From JAKAVK01 sp964419095 (GTDB lineage Archaea > Micrarchaeota > Micrarchaeia > Micrarchaeales > CABMGC01): 64,000 nt of DNA. The number at the start of each line of letters is the position of its first letter. The stretch's first letter is position 1. The translations under genes and the position numbers were made by a program. Below, piece after piece: positions 32,425-40,129 of this stretch. The stretch lies in contig CAYQOG010000002.1 of assembly GCA_964419095.1 (NCBI GenBank), positions 1-64,000 of the forward strand. The letters run 5' to 3'. The notes below the pieces were generated by a model that saw only the letters and a program-made list of their open reading frames with translations, had not been told where the DNA came from and did not search any database.

Positions 32425-32783
32425 ACACATCTATACTCATAGACGCCATAGACCACGGAAGGCACACCGACCTTCTTAATAGTGATAACAGCATCTCTGT
32501 AATCAGCATCTACGAGTTCATCAGGTATAAGAAGAGGGCCTTAGAGAATAAACTGCTCCTAGAAGACTCCTTCAACGTTATAGGGATAAACAATCCTATT
32601 CTTTTAAAGTCAACAGAAATATTCGTAAAGCTCAGAGCAAAAGGCGAGACCATAAGTGAAAACGACATATACATCGCTGCGGCAGCATTATCAAACAGCA
32701 TGAGATTGTATACAAAGGACAGGGATTTCCTACAGATCAAGAAACATTTCAAGGATTTCAAGCTCGAACTGATAAGCGACTGA
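32403..32783 (+). CDS. vapC: PIN-domain toxin VapC
   Basis: A 126-residue PIN ribonuclease with the full acidic set: ILDTSILIDAI (Asp at about 8), Glu in ISIYEFIRYKKR, the SENDIYIAAAAL segment (END; Asp at about 88) and YTKDRDFLQI (Asp at about 105). Length and motif spacing are those of archaeal VapC. Its start is inside the antitoxin gene, which couples translation. It lies downstream of the gltX region and convergent with prs. Confidence 0.9.
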   Translation: MAEKSILDTSILIDAIDHGRHTDLLNSDNSISVISIYEFIRYKKRALENKLLLEDSFNVIGINNPILLKSTEIFVKLRAKGETISENDIYIAAAALSNSMRLYTKDRDFLQIKKHFKDFKLELISD

Positions 32784-32788
32784 ACAGG

Positions 32789-33667
32789 CTAACCTTTTTT
32801 CAGTGCAGCGGCTATGTCTCCTGATATGTCAACAGTCTTGGCGTCCGAGCACGGGATCGTGTTGGTGCCATAGACCCTTGTTATGCCTGCCTGCTTCATC
32901 CTGTTGTAAGCTCCTTCTGCCATTATGAGGTGCACAGCGGCGACAGCGACCTCTGTCGCTCCCCTCGAGTACGCGAAGTTCGCAGCCAGCCCTATTGTAC
33001 CTCCGGTGCTTATCATGTCATCGACGATCAGCACCTGCTTGCCGTCGAACCGCTCCTTAGGAGTATTCTTTATGCTCACCGTGCCTGTCTTTGTGTCCCT
33101 CTCCTTGTCTATGTGCGTGTAATCGCATTTGAGAATCGATGCCGCAAGCTTTGCGAGCGTCAGGCTTCCCTTGTCAGGCGCAAGCACGAAGGGAGTCTTC
33201 AGATCTCCAGCGACTTCCTTCATAAGCGTCCTTATCGGGCTTATCGAGATTCCCTTTCCCTCGAAATGCGTCAGCGGCTCGTCCTTGTGCAATTGCACTG
33301 TAACAAGCCGGCCGATGCCCATCTTGTTGAAGAGCCTCATCACCACGTTTGCGCTCACGGCCTCTCCGTCGGTGAAGCTCTTGTTCTGGCGCATGTACGC
33401 AAGGTATGGCACAACCGCGCAGATGCTCTTAGCCTTCATGCTCCATACTGCATCAGCCATGAAGAGCAATTCCATGAGATGCCTCTCCTGCGGCGCATAT
33501 GTCGATTGCACTATCACCACATCCTCCCCATAAGCGTTGAAAGGAACTTTTACCGCAAACTCGCCATCGGAAAAGCTCTTCAATTCCACTGCAGAATACT
33601 TCGCCTTGATTAGCTTCGCAAGATTTTTCCCCACACTGCCAGCCGCGGATCCACCAAGGACTATCAA
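32789..33667 (-). CDS. prs: Ribose-phosphate pyrophosphokinase (PRPP synthase)
   Basis: A 292-residue archaeal PRPP synthase, which transfers pyrophosphate from ATP to ribose 5-phosphate. SFSDGEFAVKV (about 35-45) and the EDVVIVQSTYAP strand belong to the N-terminal domain. HKDEPLTHFEGKG is the flexible loop region, and VLIVDDMISTGGTIGLAA (about 215-232) is the PRPP/ribose-phosphate binding loop. Short length is normal for class III archaeal enzymes. It lies eight bases downstream of rpiB on the same strand, so the operon makes ribose 5-phosphate and converts it to PRPP. Confidence 0.94.
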   Translation of the reverse strand: MIVLGGSAAGSVGKNLAKLIKAKYSAVELKSFSDGEFAVKVPFNAYGEDVVIVQSTYAPQERHLMELLFMADAVWSMKAKSICAVVPYLAYMRQNKSFTDGEAVSANVVMRLFNKMGIGRLVTVQLHKDEPLTHFEGKGISISPIRTLMKEVAGDLKTPFVLAPDKGSLTLAKLAASILKCDYTHIDKERDTKTGTVSIKNTPKERFDGKQVLIVDDMISTGGTIGLAANFAYSRGATEVAVAAVHLIMAEGAYNRMKQAGITRVYGTNTIPCSDAKTVDISGDIAAALKKG

Positions 33668-33675
33668 TCAAAAAC

Positions 33676-34119
33676 CTACATCCTGTTGAGTCTCTCTATT
33701 CTTCTCGAATATCTCTCTTCGCCCTTGAAGTCGGCGTTGAGCCATGCAGAGACTATTCTCATGGCTCCCTTGCTACTGCCAACCTGCCCCGCAAGGCAGA
33801 TCACATTGGCATTCTGGTGCTCCTTGGCCCATCTCCCCGTCTTCGCGTTCCAGCAAAGGGCAGCTCTTATTCCTTTGACCTTGTTGGCTGCCATGCTCAT
33901 GCCGTGGCCCGAGCCGCAGATCAGTATGCCTCTCCCATCTCCTTTCAGAGTCTCCCTGCATACCTTGTCCGCATAATCAAGAAAATCGTCCTTGCCGTCG
34001 TATTCCTTTGGACCCATGTCACGGACAGAGTAACCTTCCCTGGCAAGCTGCCCCGCCAATGCGCCTTTCAGCTCAAAGCCCCTATGGTCGCTGCCAATGT
34101 AGATAACGCCTTTTGCCAT
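33676..34119 (-). CDS. rpiB: Ribose-5-phosphate isomerase B (RpiB/LacA family)
   Basis: A 147-residue RpiB/LacAB-family isomerase interconverting ribulose 5-phosphate and ribose 5-phosphate. The start is YIGSDHRGFELKGALAGQL, a strong family signature; ILICGSGHGMSMAANKVKGIRAALC carries the catalytic Cys and phosphate-binding region; HQNANVICLAG follows. ATG 34119 (MAKGVIYIG) is chosen over an in-frame Met 15 bases upstream. RpiB is more usual in bacteria than archaea (which often use RpiA). With prs directly downstream, the pair supplies PRPP for nucleotide synthesis. Confidence 0.9.
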   Translation of the reverse strand: MAKGVIYIGSDHRGFELKGALAGQLAREGYSVRDMGPKEYDGKDDFLDYADKVCRETLKGDGRGILICGSGHGMSMAANKVKGIRAALCWNAKTGRWAKEHQNANVICLAGQVGSSKGAMRIVSAWLNADFKGEERYSRRIERLNRM

Positions 34120-34206
34120 GACTCCACACCACAATAAAGAGCAATAGCATATGCCGTGAAAGAGATATAAATATAAGCATGGCTCTGCAACTTCCTATCC
34201 GGTAGG

Positions 34207-35103
34207 ATGATAAGGCATTACCTGATGGAGATGTTCGAGCCCACGCTGCTCTACGGCTTTGCGCTCGCACTGCTCGGAGTCGCAGCCGCGTACCATTACG
34301 GCCATTTCCTGTTTTCATACGCAATCTTGGTGATAATCGGAACGGTTCTGGCGCAAATGTCCGTTAATGTCATAAGCGATTATTTCGACTACAAGAGCGG
34401 ACTTGACAGGGAACTGGTGAAGAAGAAGTCGGGCAATCTGGCTGGAGGAAGCTCACTGATGGCAAAAGGTCTGATAAAACCCGGCAGGACATTGGCACTT
34501 GGCCTTTCGACGCTCTCTATCGCAGCACTGATAGGAATTTACCTGCTTTACACAAGGATCCAGATACTTCCTATAATGGTAATAGCAGCGTTCTCAATAT
34601 TCCTTTACGCCAAATATGTCAAGAGAATACCTTATCTCTCAGAGCCGGTCTGCTCCCTCAATTACGTACTTGTGACTTTCGGCAGCTTCATCGTGGTCGC
34701 GGGCGCATCATCGCTTACGTATGCATTGGTATTCTCGTTTATACCCGCAGGCATAATGCTCGGCGGAAATGCCCTATTCGTGAACGAAGTTCCAGACAGG
34801 GTCGTCGACAAAAAATACGGGGTAAGGCACAGCGCAGTCATGCTGAAGACAAACCAGAAGATAGGCATCTATTACCTTGGCATACAGCTAATTTGCTTTG
34901 CAATAATTGCGATCGGCACAGCAGCCAAAGCAATACCCATTCTCGCAGCTGCATGCTTCCTTGCACTGCCTGCCACATATTATGTTTTCAAAGGATTATA
35001 TGAAGGTGATTCAAAAAATTACGGCAGATACCTGCAGACACATACCATTGCATCGGTCGTGCTTGCATTGATCCTCTGCGCAGCTTACAGTACAGGAATA
35101 TGA
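34207..35103 (+). CDS. menA: UbiA-family prenyltransferase, MenA-like
   Basis: A 298-residue polytopic prenyltransferase with about nine helices. The first Asp-rich motif appears as NVISDYFDYKSGLDRE (about 54-69), the form typical of MenA (1,4-dihydroxy-2-naphthoate prenyltransferase), and the second as NEVPDRVVDKKYG (about 195-207). Followed after nine bases by two UbiE-type methyltransferases, it very probably prenylates a naphthoquinone ring for a menaquinone or thermoplasmaquinone-type carrier. Other archaeal UbiA members (DGGGP synthase for lipids) carry different motif 1 sequences, but that alternative is not fully excluded. Confidence 0.82.
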   Translation: MIRHYLMEMFEPTLLYGFALALLGVAAAYHYGHFLFSYAILVIIGTVLAQMSVNVISDYFDYKSGLDRELVKKKSGNLAGGSSLMAKGLIKPGRTLALGLSTLSIAALIGIYLLYTRIQILPIMVIAAFSIFLYAKYVKRIPYLSEPVCSLNYVLVTFGSFIVVAGASSLTYALVFSFIPAGIMLGGNALFVNEVPDRVVDKKYGVRHSAVMLKTNQKIGIYYLGIQLICFAIIAIGTAAKAIPILAAACFLALPATYYVFKGLYEGDSKNYGRYLQTHTIASVVLALILCAAYSTGI

Positions 35104-35112
35104 CGTGAAACA

Positions 35113-35796
35113 ATGAGCAAAAAAATACAGAAAATATTCACTGACGTCGCAAAAAGATACGACAGGGTAAACAAGACAAGCAGCCTCGGTCTCATAGTAA
35201 ATTGGCGCAAAAGGGGCGCGGCAGAGTCGCTGATATCCAAAAATGAGTACACTATTCTTGACATTGCTACTGGCACGGGAGAACTTGCGCTTGAGATAAT
35301 GCGCACTGCAGAGAAAAACGGGAAGAAAGTTAAAATGACCGCAATGGATTTGAACGAAAATATGCTTGAGGTGGCGCGCGGAAAGTTCGGCAATGGGAAT
35401 CAAATAAGAATAGAGCGTGGCGACGCAATGAACCTAAGGTATCCAGACAACACGTTCGATGTGGTGACATCTGCATTCGCACTCAGGAACGTTGACAGTT
35501 TGGAGAGATTCTCAAGCGAGGCAAGGAGGGTGCTCAAGAAGAGCGGTAAATTCATCTTCATGGAGATGGCAAGGCCTGACACTGCTGCAGAAAGAGCGCT
35601 ACTCCGTGCATACTGGATCGCAGTTAGCGGAATCGGTATCCTGTCAGATAGGAAGGCCTATGACTGGCTGGTCGAGAGCATCGATACCTTCGACAAACGC
35701 GCCTTTGTAGTAACGCTAAAGAACGCAGGATTCAGGAACATAAGATCAAGGAATTTGCTTTCAGGAGCCGCATTCATGGTCACGGGTAACAAGTAG
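35113..35796 (+). CDS. ubiE: UbiE/MenG-type quinone methyltransferase (copy 1)
   Basis: A 227-residue SAM-dependent methyltransferase. The N-terminal KKIQKIFTDVAKRYDRVN matches the conserved UbiE opening (VxxVFxxVAxxYDxMN), motif I is LDIATGTGELALEI at about 54-67, and motif II-III include DVVTSAFALRNVDSLERF (about 116-133), RVLKKSGKFIFMEMARPD and a Tyr/Trp C-terminal region. Such enzymes methylate demethylmenaquinone or related quinol rings. It follows menA and precedes a second UbiE copy. Confidence 0.88.
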   Translation: MSKKIQKIFTDVAKRYDRVNKTSSLGLIVNWRKRGAAESLISKNEYTILDIATGTGELALEIMRTAEKNGKKVKMTAMDLNENMLEVARGKFGNGNQIRIERGDAMNLRYPDNTFDVVTSAFALRNVDSLERFSSEARRVLKKSGKFIFMEMARPDTAAERALLRAYWIAVSGIGILSDRKAYDWLVESIDTFDKRAFVVTLKNAGFRNIRSRNLLSGAAFMVTGNK

Positions 35797-35804
35797 GTTG
35801 TAAG

Positions 35805-36494
35805 ATGGAGAGCGATAACGCAGCAATGTATTCCGAAGCGCATAAGAGCTACGACTGGACAAACCATTTCCTCAGCTTCTTCGCCGATTCTTCGATGAGG
35901 GAAAAGGCTGCAAAGGAGGTTCTCAGCTCCAATCCTGAAAGGATAATAGAGATAGCAACGGGAACTGGAGACACGGCAATCGCTATCGCAAAGCTCGCTG
36001 CAAAAGAATCAAGAAAAATAGAGATAATCGCGATGGATGCAAATGTGGATATGCTTTCTGTGGCCGCAAAGAAGGCCGCATTCGAGAAAACCCTTCCAAT
36101 AGACTTCGAGAAAGGAGATGCGCTCAACTTGAATTATCCTGATGGCTATTTCGATGCCGTTGTATGCACCTTTTCCACAAAGAACTTCTCCAATCTCGAC
36201 AGGTTTGCGGGAGAGGCAAACAGGATACTTAAACAAAAGGGCAGGCTGGTGATTGCAGACATGTCGCGCCCTGACGGGACGCTTAACAGAGCCGTCTTCA
36301 ATGTCTACCTGGTGTACATGAAGCTGATAGGCACGCTTGCAGGTAAAAAGCTTTACAGATGGCTGTCTGGAAGCACAAGCTCCTTCAACAGAAGCAAATT
36401 CCTGGCAGTGCTCTCGAAGAACCGCTTCTCAAAGCCGACGGTGACCGAGTTCTTCTTCGGAATAGCATATATTATATCCTGCGCAAAGCAGTAA
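35805..36494 (+). CDS. UbiE/MenG-type quinone methyltransferase (copy 2)
   Basis: A 229-residue paralogue of the preceding gene. The opening is AMYSEAHKSYDWTNHFLSFF, motif I EIATGTGDTAIAIAKL at about 46-61, and FDAVVCTFSTKNFSNLDRFAGEANRILKQKGRLVIADMSRPDG at about 110-152. The catalytic neighbourhood differs from copy 1 (ALRNVDSL becomes STKNFSNL), so position or substrate of methylation could differ. Eight bases separate the two genes, so they are co-transcribed with menA. A second ring methylation, as in dimethylated thermoplasmaquinones, is a natural but unproven explanation. Confidence 0.82.
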   Translation: MESDNAAMYSEAHKSYDWTNHFLSFFADSSMREKAAKEVLSSNPERIIEIATGTGDTAIAIAKLAAKESRKIEIIAMDANVDMLSVAAKKAAFEKTLPIDFEKGDALNLNYPDGYFDAVVCTFSTKNFSNLDRFAGEANRILKQKGRLVIADMSRPDGTLNRAVFNVYLVYMKLIGTLAGKKLYRWLSGSTSSFNRSKFLAVLSKNRFSKPTVTEFFFGIAYIISCAKQ

Positions 36495-36535
36495 GATTAT
36501 TATATCTGTTAGCTCTATATTAATACAGTGTTAAT

Positions 36536-36778
36536 ATGGTTAAAGCCATAATAGACATAACTGACGAAGCAAACAGGGTCTTGAATATCATAAAGGCACA
36601 GTACGACTTGAAGGACAAGTCAGAGGCCATAGACGTAATGGCAAAGGAATATGAAGAACTTGTCTTTGAGCCCAAAATAAAACCGTCGTATCTGAAGAAG
36701 TTAAAGAAAATAGAGAAGGAGCCGCTCGTCCACATAGGGTCTCTTAAGGAGTTCAGAAAGAGATACAATATGGACTGA
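36536..36778 (+). CDS. DUF2683-like antitoxin
   Basis: An 80-residue protein starting MVKAIIDITDEANRVLNIIKAQYDLKD, with a strand-helix-helix N-terminus (AIDVMAKEYEELV) and a basic C-terminal tail; it is of the type found ahead of RelE-like toxins in archaea (DUF2683). The RelE-like gene follows after nine bases. A TATA-like AGCTCTATATTAAT lies about 15-25 bases before the ATG. Third toxin-antitoxin pair in the window. Confidence 0.75.
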   Translation: MVKAIIDITDEANRVLNIIKAQYDLKDKSEAIDVMAKEYEELVFEPKIKPSYLKKLKKIEKEPLVHIGSLKEFRKRYNMD

Positions 36779-36787
36779 GGTGCCTTT

Positions 36788-37057
36788 GTGGACGTGCCAT
36801 ACGAGTTAAAGGTTAGAAAACATGTCGATAGGCTATTTACCAAAATGGCAAGGCGAGACAGGCGCAACCTGGAAATAATCTACAGAAAGCTTGGGGAGGT
36901 ATGCGAGGATCCAGAAAAGTTCAAACCTCTTAATGCGCCTATGCAAAACCTTAGAAGAGTTCACGTCCTAAAGAGCTTCGTGATATTTTATTCCATAGAC
37001 GAGACTGCGCATGCTGTCTGGATTGAAGATTACGATCATCACGATAACGTATACTAA
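36788..37057 (+). CDS. RelE/ParE-type toxin
   Basis: An 89-residue protein of the RelE/ParE fold. The start is GTG 36788 (VDVPYELKVRKHVDRLF); the basic helix KMARRDRRNLEIIYRKLGEV and the strands LRRVHVLKSFVIFYSIDE and VWIEDYDHHDNVY match small mRNA-interferase-type toxins. The C-terminal DYDHHDNVY resembles the YxHxDxVY ending of RelE-like HigB/YoeB families. It follows the DUF2683-like antitoxin after nine bases and precedes ksgA. Confidence 0.82.
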   Translation: MDVPYELKVRKHVDRLFTKMARRDRRNLEIIYRKLGEVCEDPEKFKPLNAPMQNLRRVHVLKSFVIFYSIDETAHAVWIEDYDHHDNVY

Positions 37058-37071
37058 CTAAAGGAAAAAAC

Positions 37072-37842
37072 ATGAGAAACAGGAGAATGCATCGGATGGG
37101 TCAGGTCTTTCTCACGAATCCGAGGATAGCTGCCTCTGAAGCCGAACATGCCCTGGGGAAAGTGGTCCTGGAGATGGGCCCCGGTCCCGGAATACTCACG
37201 CGAGCGCTTCTCAAGAAGGCAAAGAAGGTCATTGCCGTGGAAAAGGATGCGGCGCTCTACAGATCGCTAAGCCTGCGGGTAAGATCCAGGAAGCTGAAAC
37301 TGATAAACAAAGATTTCTTCGATGCCACCGACGAGGAATTGGAACTTCCTTCTGTGGACATAATGATATCCAACATACCGTATTCCTTGTCAAGCAAGAC
37401 GATAGAATGGCTATCGGAAAAGAAGATGCAGGCTGTGCTCTGCCTGCAGAAAGAGTTCGTGGACCACATGCTTGCAAATGAGGATACGAACAACTATTCC
37501 CGTCTAAGCGTCATGACCGCATTGTCCTTTCGAGTTACAAGAATATTCGAGGTATCAAGGGGAAACTTCAAGCCCAATCCGCTTGTTGACTCTTCAATAA
37601 TATACATAAAACCGATAGCAAGCGTAGACCCGAAGGACGCGGCAATAATAAGCGCACTGATGCAGCACAAGAAGAAGACGGTAAGAAAGGCGATTGTCGA
37701 TTCGAGCTCAAGCCTCGGCATTGACAAGCAATCGCTTGCGTCGGCAATGGACAAGATAGAAAGAAGGAGCGACCGCGTCTTCAAGATCCCTCCCAAGGAA
37801 ATGCTTCCGCTCGCGCAGGAAATAAGAAGGACCTTAGAATGA
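37072..37842 (+). CDS. rsmA: 16S rRNA dimethyladenosine transferase KsgA/Dim1
   Basis: A 256-residue RsmA/KsgA, which dimethylates the two adjacent adenosines in the 3' hairpin of small-subunit rRNA. MGQVFLTN (about 9-16) replaces the usual QNFL, VLEMGPGPGILTRALL (about 30-45) is the SAM motif, NIPYSLSSKTIEWL (about 98-111) is the catalytic NxPY, and the C-terminal rRNA-binding domain FKPNPLVDSSIIYIKP is present. Length is normal. Overlaps the convergent MBL hydrolase gene by nine bases. It may be co-transcribed with the RelE pair upstream (14-base gap). Confidence 0.94.
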   Translation: MRNRRMHRMGQVFLTNPRIAASEAEHALGKVVLEMGPGPGILTRALLKKAKKVIAVEKDAALYRSLSLRVRSRKLKLINKDFFDATDEELELPSVDIMISNIPYSLSSKTIEWLSEKKMQAVLCLQKEFVDHMLANEDTNNYSRLSVMTALSFRVTRIFEVSRGNFKPNPLVDSSIIYIKPIASVDPKDAAIISALMQHKKKTVRKAIVDSSSSLGIDKQSLASAMDKIERRSDRVFKIPPKEMLPLAQEIRRTLE

Positions 37843-38484
37843 GTACTGCGATTCCTCCATCTGGGTGAGGAATACTGCCTTCCCGACCTTTTCCCTGAAA
37901 AGCTCCTCTGCCTTCTTTGACCCTTCCTTTCCAAGCACCATCTTGTAGTGCATAGGTATGTACTGCTCTGCAATTATCGCATGCGCGGCCTCTATGGCCT
38001 GGTTGACGTCCATGGTATAGGTTCCGCTCATCGGTAAAAGCGCCATGTCCACCTTCAGTCCTTTCATCTCGTCTATGAAATCAGTGTCCCCAGCATGGTA
38101 GAGCCATTTGCCATTTACGTTCACTATGTAGCCGACCCAGCCGTAGCCTTTCGGATGCTTGTCCAATCTGTCTTTCACTACATTGTACGCGGGAATGGTC
38201 CTGAATTCTACGCCCTGTGCCTTGTACCTCTTGTTAGGCTCGACGCCCTTGACACTGCCTATAGGTATCTTGTCCACGCTGTCCTTCGGCACGAAGATCT
38301 CTGTCTTGTCGTCCGCTATCTTCTTTATGTCATCGAGGTTCATGTGGTCGAAATGAGGATGCGTTATTAGTATCAAATCTGCATGCTCCCTCACCTTCTC
38401 GAGCCTGAACGGATCGATGTACACATTCTTCCCGTTTATCTTCAGGAGGAAAGAGGCGTGCCCTATCCAGTTTATCTCAGCCAT
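37834..38484 (-). CDS. UPF0173 metallo-beta-lactamase-fold hydrolase
   Basis: A 216-residue MBL-fold protein of the UPF0173 family. MAEINWIGHASFLLKINGKNVYIDPF is the family opening (start ATG 38484), and ITHPHFDHMN (HxHxDH) the metal site, then YNVVKDRLDKHPKGYGWVGY, YHAGDTDFIDEM and IPMHYKM supply the remaining ligands. The substrate of UPF0173 proteins is unknown. Four codons of open frame upstream of the ATG are ignored because the family starts at MxxIxWxGHA. Divergent from the Nudix gene at 38548. Confidence 0.92.
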   Translation of the reverse strand: MAEINWIGHASFLLKINGKNVYIDPFRLEKVREHADLILITHPHFDHMNLDDIKKIADDKTEIFVPKDSVDKIPIGSVKGVEPNKRYKAQGVEFRTIPAYNVVKDRLDKHPKGYGWVGYIVNVNGKWLYHAGDTDFIDEMKGLKVDMALLPMSGTYTMDVNQAIEAAHAIIAEQYIPMHYKMVLGKEGSKKAEELFREKVGKAVFLTQMEESQYSF

Positions 38485-38547
38485 AAACTCCACCAATGAA
38501 CAAATCCCAGAGTAAGTTAATATAGCTGCAAAAGGCTATTTAAAACC

Positions 38548-39108
38548 ATGGCAGTCAATTCAGTCCAACCTCCTAAAAGAGCCACTCGCAGGCCTAGGTG
38601 GGAAGAGGTCGACAAGCATGTAGTGCGTGGGGTTGTTTCTAAGGACGGCGGAGTCGTGATGCTGAAACGGAAGCACGATGATATAGGCGAGCTGGTGGGA
38701 GGAAAGGTCCTGAAACCTGACCTTTCTTTAGTAAGACCCCGCAGGGGCGAAACGTACGAAGGCGCAATCCTGAGAACCGTGCATAGACTCGGCGGAAAAG
38801 TAGAGACGCTGGGACAAGCGATGGTCCGGGAGACTGCAGAGGAGCTCGGAGTCGCAGAAGAGGATGTCACTGTGACTGGTCACCTATTTACATTAAGATA
38901 TACCTCAAGGGAAGCAAGGGACGGCCCACGTGCTGCCATGGACATTTTTACGGTTACAGTGAATGGGGATAAGAAATTCCGCATAAACGATGAGGAGCAT
39001 TCAGGACTCTTCATAGCCACACGAGAGAGCTACCCGAACCAGCGCATAGAATGGAAATCTGTATTGGGCCTTGAGCTCTCCATGGGCATACGTTCTGTCG
39101 AAGTGTAA
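38548..39108 (+). CDS. Nudix hydrolase
   Basis: A 186-residue Nudix-like protein. The box is recognisable at about residues 80-102 as GGKVETLGQAMVRETAEELGV, with the key RETAEE helix; the N-terminal glycine spacing is slightly irregular. Basic residues at the N-terminus (KRATRRPRWEEVDKH) and an extra loop after ELVGGKVLKPD distinguish it from the gene at 21398. Substrate unknown. A TATA box (GGCTATTTAAAAC, about 38533-38545) lies only a few bases before the ATG, which suggests either initiation further in or a start downstream; the annotated ATG is the first in frame. Confidence 0.8.
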   Translation: MAVNSVQPPKRATRRPRWEEVDKHVVRGVVSKDGGVVMLKRKHDDIGELVGGKVLKPDLSLVRPRRGETYEGAILRTVHRLGGKVETLGQAMVRETAEELGVAEEDVTVTGHLFTLRYTSREARDGPRAAMDIFTVTVNGDKKFRINDEEHSGLFIATRESYPNQRIEWKSVLGLELSMGIRSVEV

Positions 39109-39157
39109 GTGCAGGGCAGGCAGAAAGCCTTTTATCCCTTGTTTGCGAGATGCTAAC

Positions 39158-40066
39158 ATGGCATCAAAGCAATATGTCTGGTTCGACGGCAAATTTGTTG
39201 ACTTCGAGAAGGCAAACGTTCACATACTCACCCATTCTTTGCAATACGGGAGCGGAATATTCGAGGGAATACGCGCCTATTCCACTGAGAAAGGTCCCGC
39301 GATCTTCAGGCTCAGGGAGCATGCAAAGCGATTCCTCAACAGCTCAAAGATAGTTGGCCTGGACCTGCAGATGCAGCAAAAGGAGATAGAGGAAGCAATC
39401 AAGGAAGCAGTGAAAAAAAACAAGCTGGAAAGCTGCTACATAAGGCCGTTCGCATTCTACAACGACCAGGGGATAGGCCTCAATGTAGTTGGCAAGAAGG
39501 TCAGCGTCGCGATAGCCGCACTCGCATTCGGAAACTACTTCGAGGGCAAGGATGCAGGGATAAAATGCAAGGTCGCATCGTGGCAGAGGATAAATTCCTA
39601 CGTATTGCCTCCGCAGGCGAAGCTCAGCGGCAATTACGCGAATTCGATACTCGCATCGCTGGAGGCAAAGCTTGCAGGCGCCGACGAAGCAATACTGCTT
39701 TCTCCAGGCGGATATGTTGCAGAAGGCCCTGGCGAGAACATATTCCTCGTCAATGACGGAAAGATAATCACCCCTTCAAAGGACTCGGACATACTCCTCG
39801 GGATAACAAGGAATTCGATAATCAAGGTTGCGGAGAGCATGGGCTTCGAGGTTGAGGAGAGACTTGTGCATAAGGAGGAACTTTACACGTGCGACGAGGC
39901 GTTCTTCACCGGCACTGCAGCGGAGCTCACCCCGATAACTTCGATAGACTCGAGGAAGATAGGCAATGGGAAGCCCGGGCCCATAACAAAGGTTCTCGGC
40001 GACAAATTCTCAGGCGTAGTCCACGGAAAGGAGAGGGAGTACATGCAGTGGCTCACATTCCTCTGA
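39158..40066 (+). CDS. ilvE: Branched-chain amino acid aminotransferase
   Basis: A 302-residue fold-type IV PLP enzyme. VWFDGKFVDFEKANVHILTHSLQYGSGIFEGIRAY opens the protein as in IlvE, RPFAFYNDQGIGLN carries the Arg/Tyr substrate pocket, KLSGNYANSILASLEAKLAGADEAILL includes the PLP-lysine region, and AEGPGENIFLV and TRNSIIKVAE are the cofactor phosphate-binding strands. It interconverts branched-chain amino and 2-oxo acids with glutamate. ATG 39158 matches the family start; the longer open frame from 39071 overlaps the Nudix gene. Confidence 0.94.
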   Translation: MASKQYVWFDGKFVDFEKANVHILTHSLQYGSGIFEGIRAYSTEKGPAIFRLREHAKRFLNSSKIVGLDLQMQQKEIEEAIKEAVKKNKLESCYIRPFAFYNDQGIGLNVVGKKVSVAIAALAFGNYFEGKDAGIKCKVASWQRINSYVLPPQAKLSGNYANSILASLEAKLAGADEAILLSPGGYVAEGPGENIFLVNDGKIITPSKDSDILLGITRNSIIKVAESMGFEVEERLVHKEELYTCDEAFFTGTAAELTPITSIDSRKIGNGKPGPITKVLGDKFSGVVHGKEREYMQWLTFL

Positions 40067-40129
40067 CCAAAACTGTAGCAATCCTTTAAAATCCATTATG
40101 TTAATAAGGAAATTAGCGGGGCTTGCCAA

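Noticed and set aside
32930..33613. A 227-codon plus-strand frame opposite prs
   Set aside because: Antisense shadow of a clear PRPP synthase.
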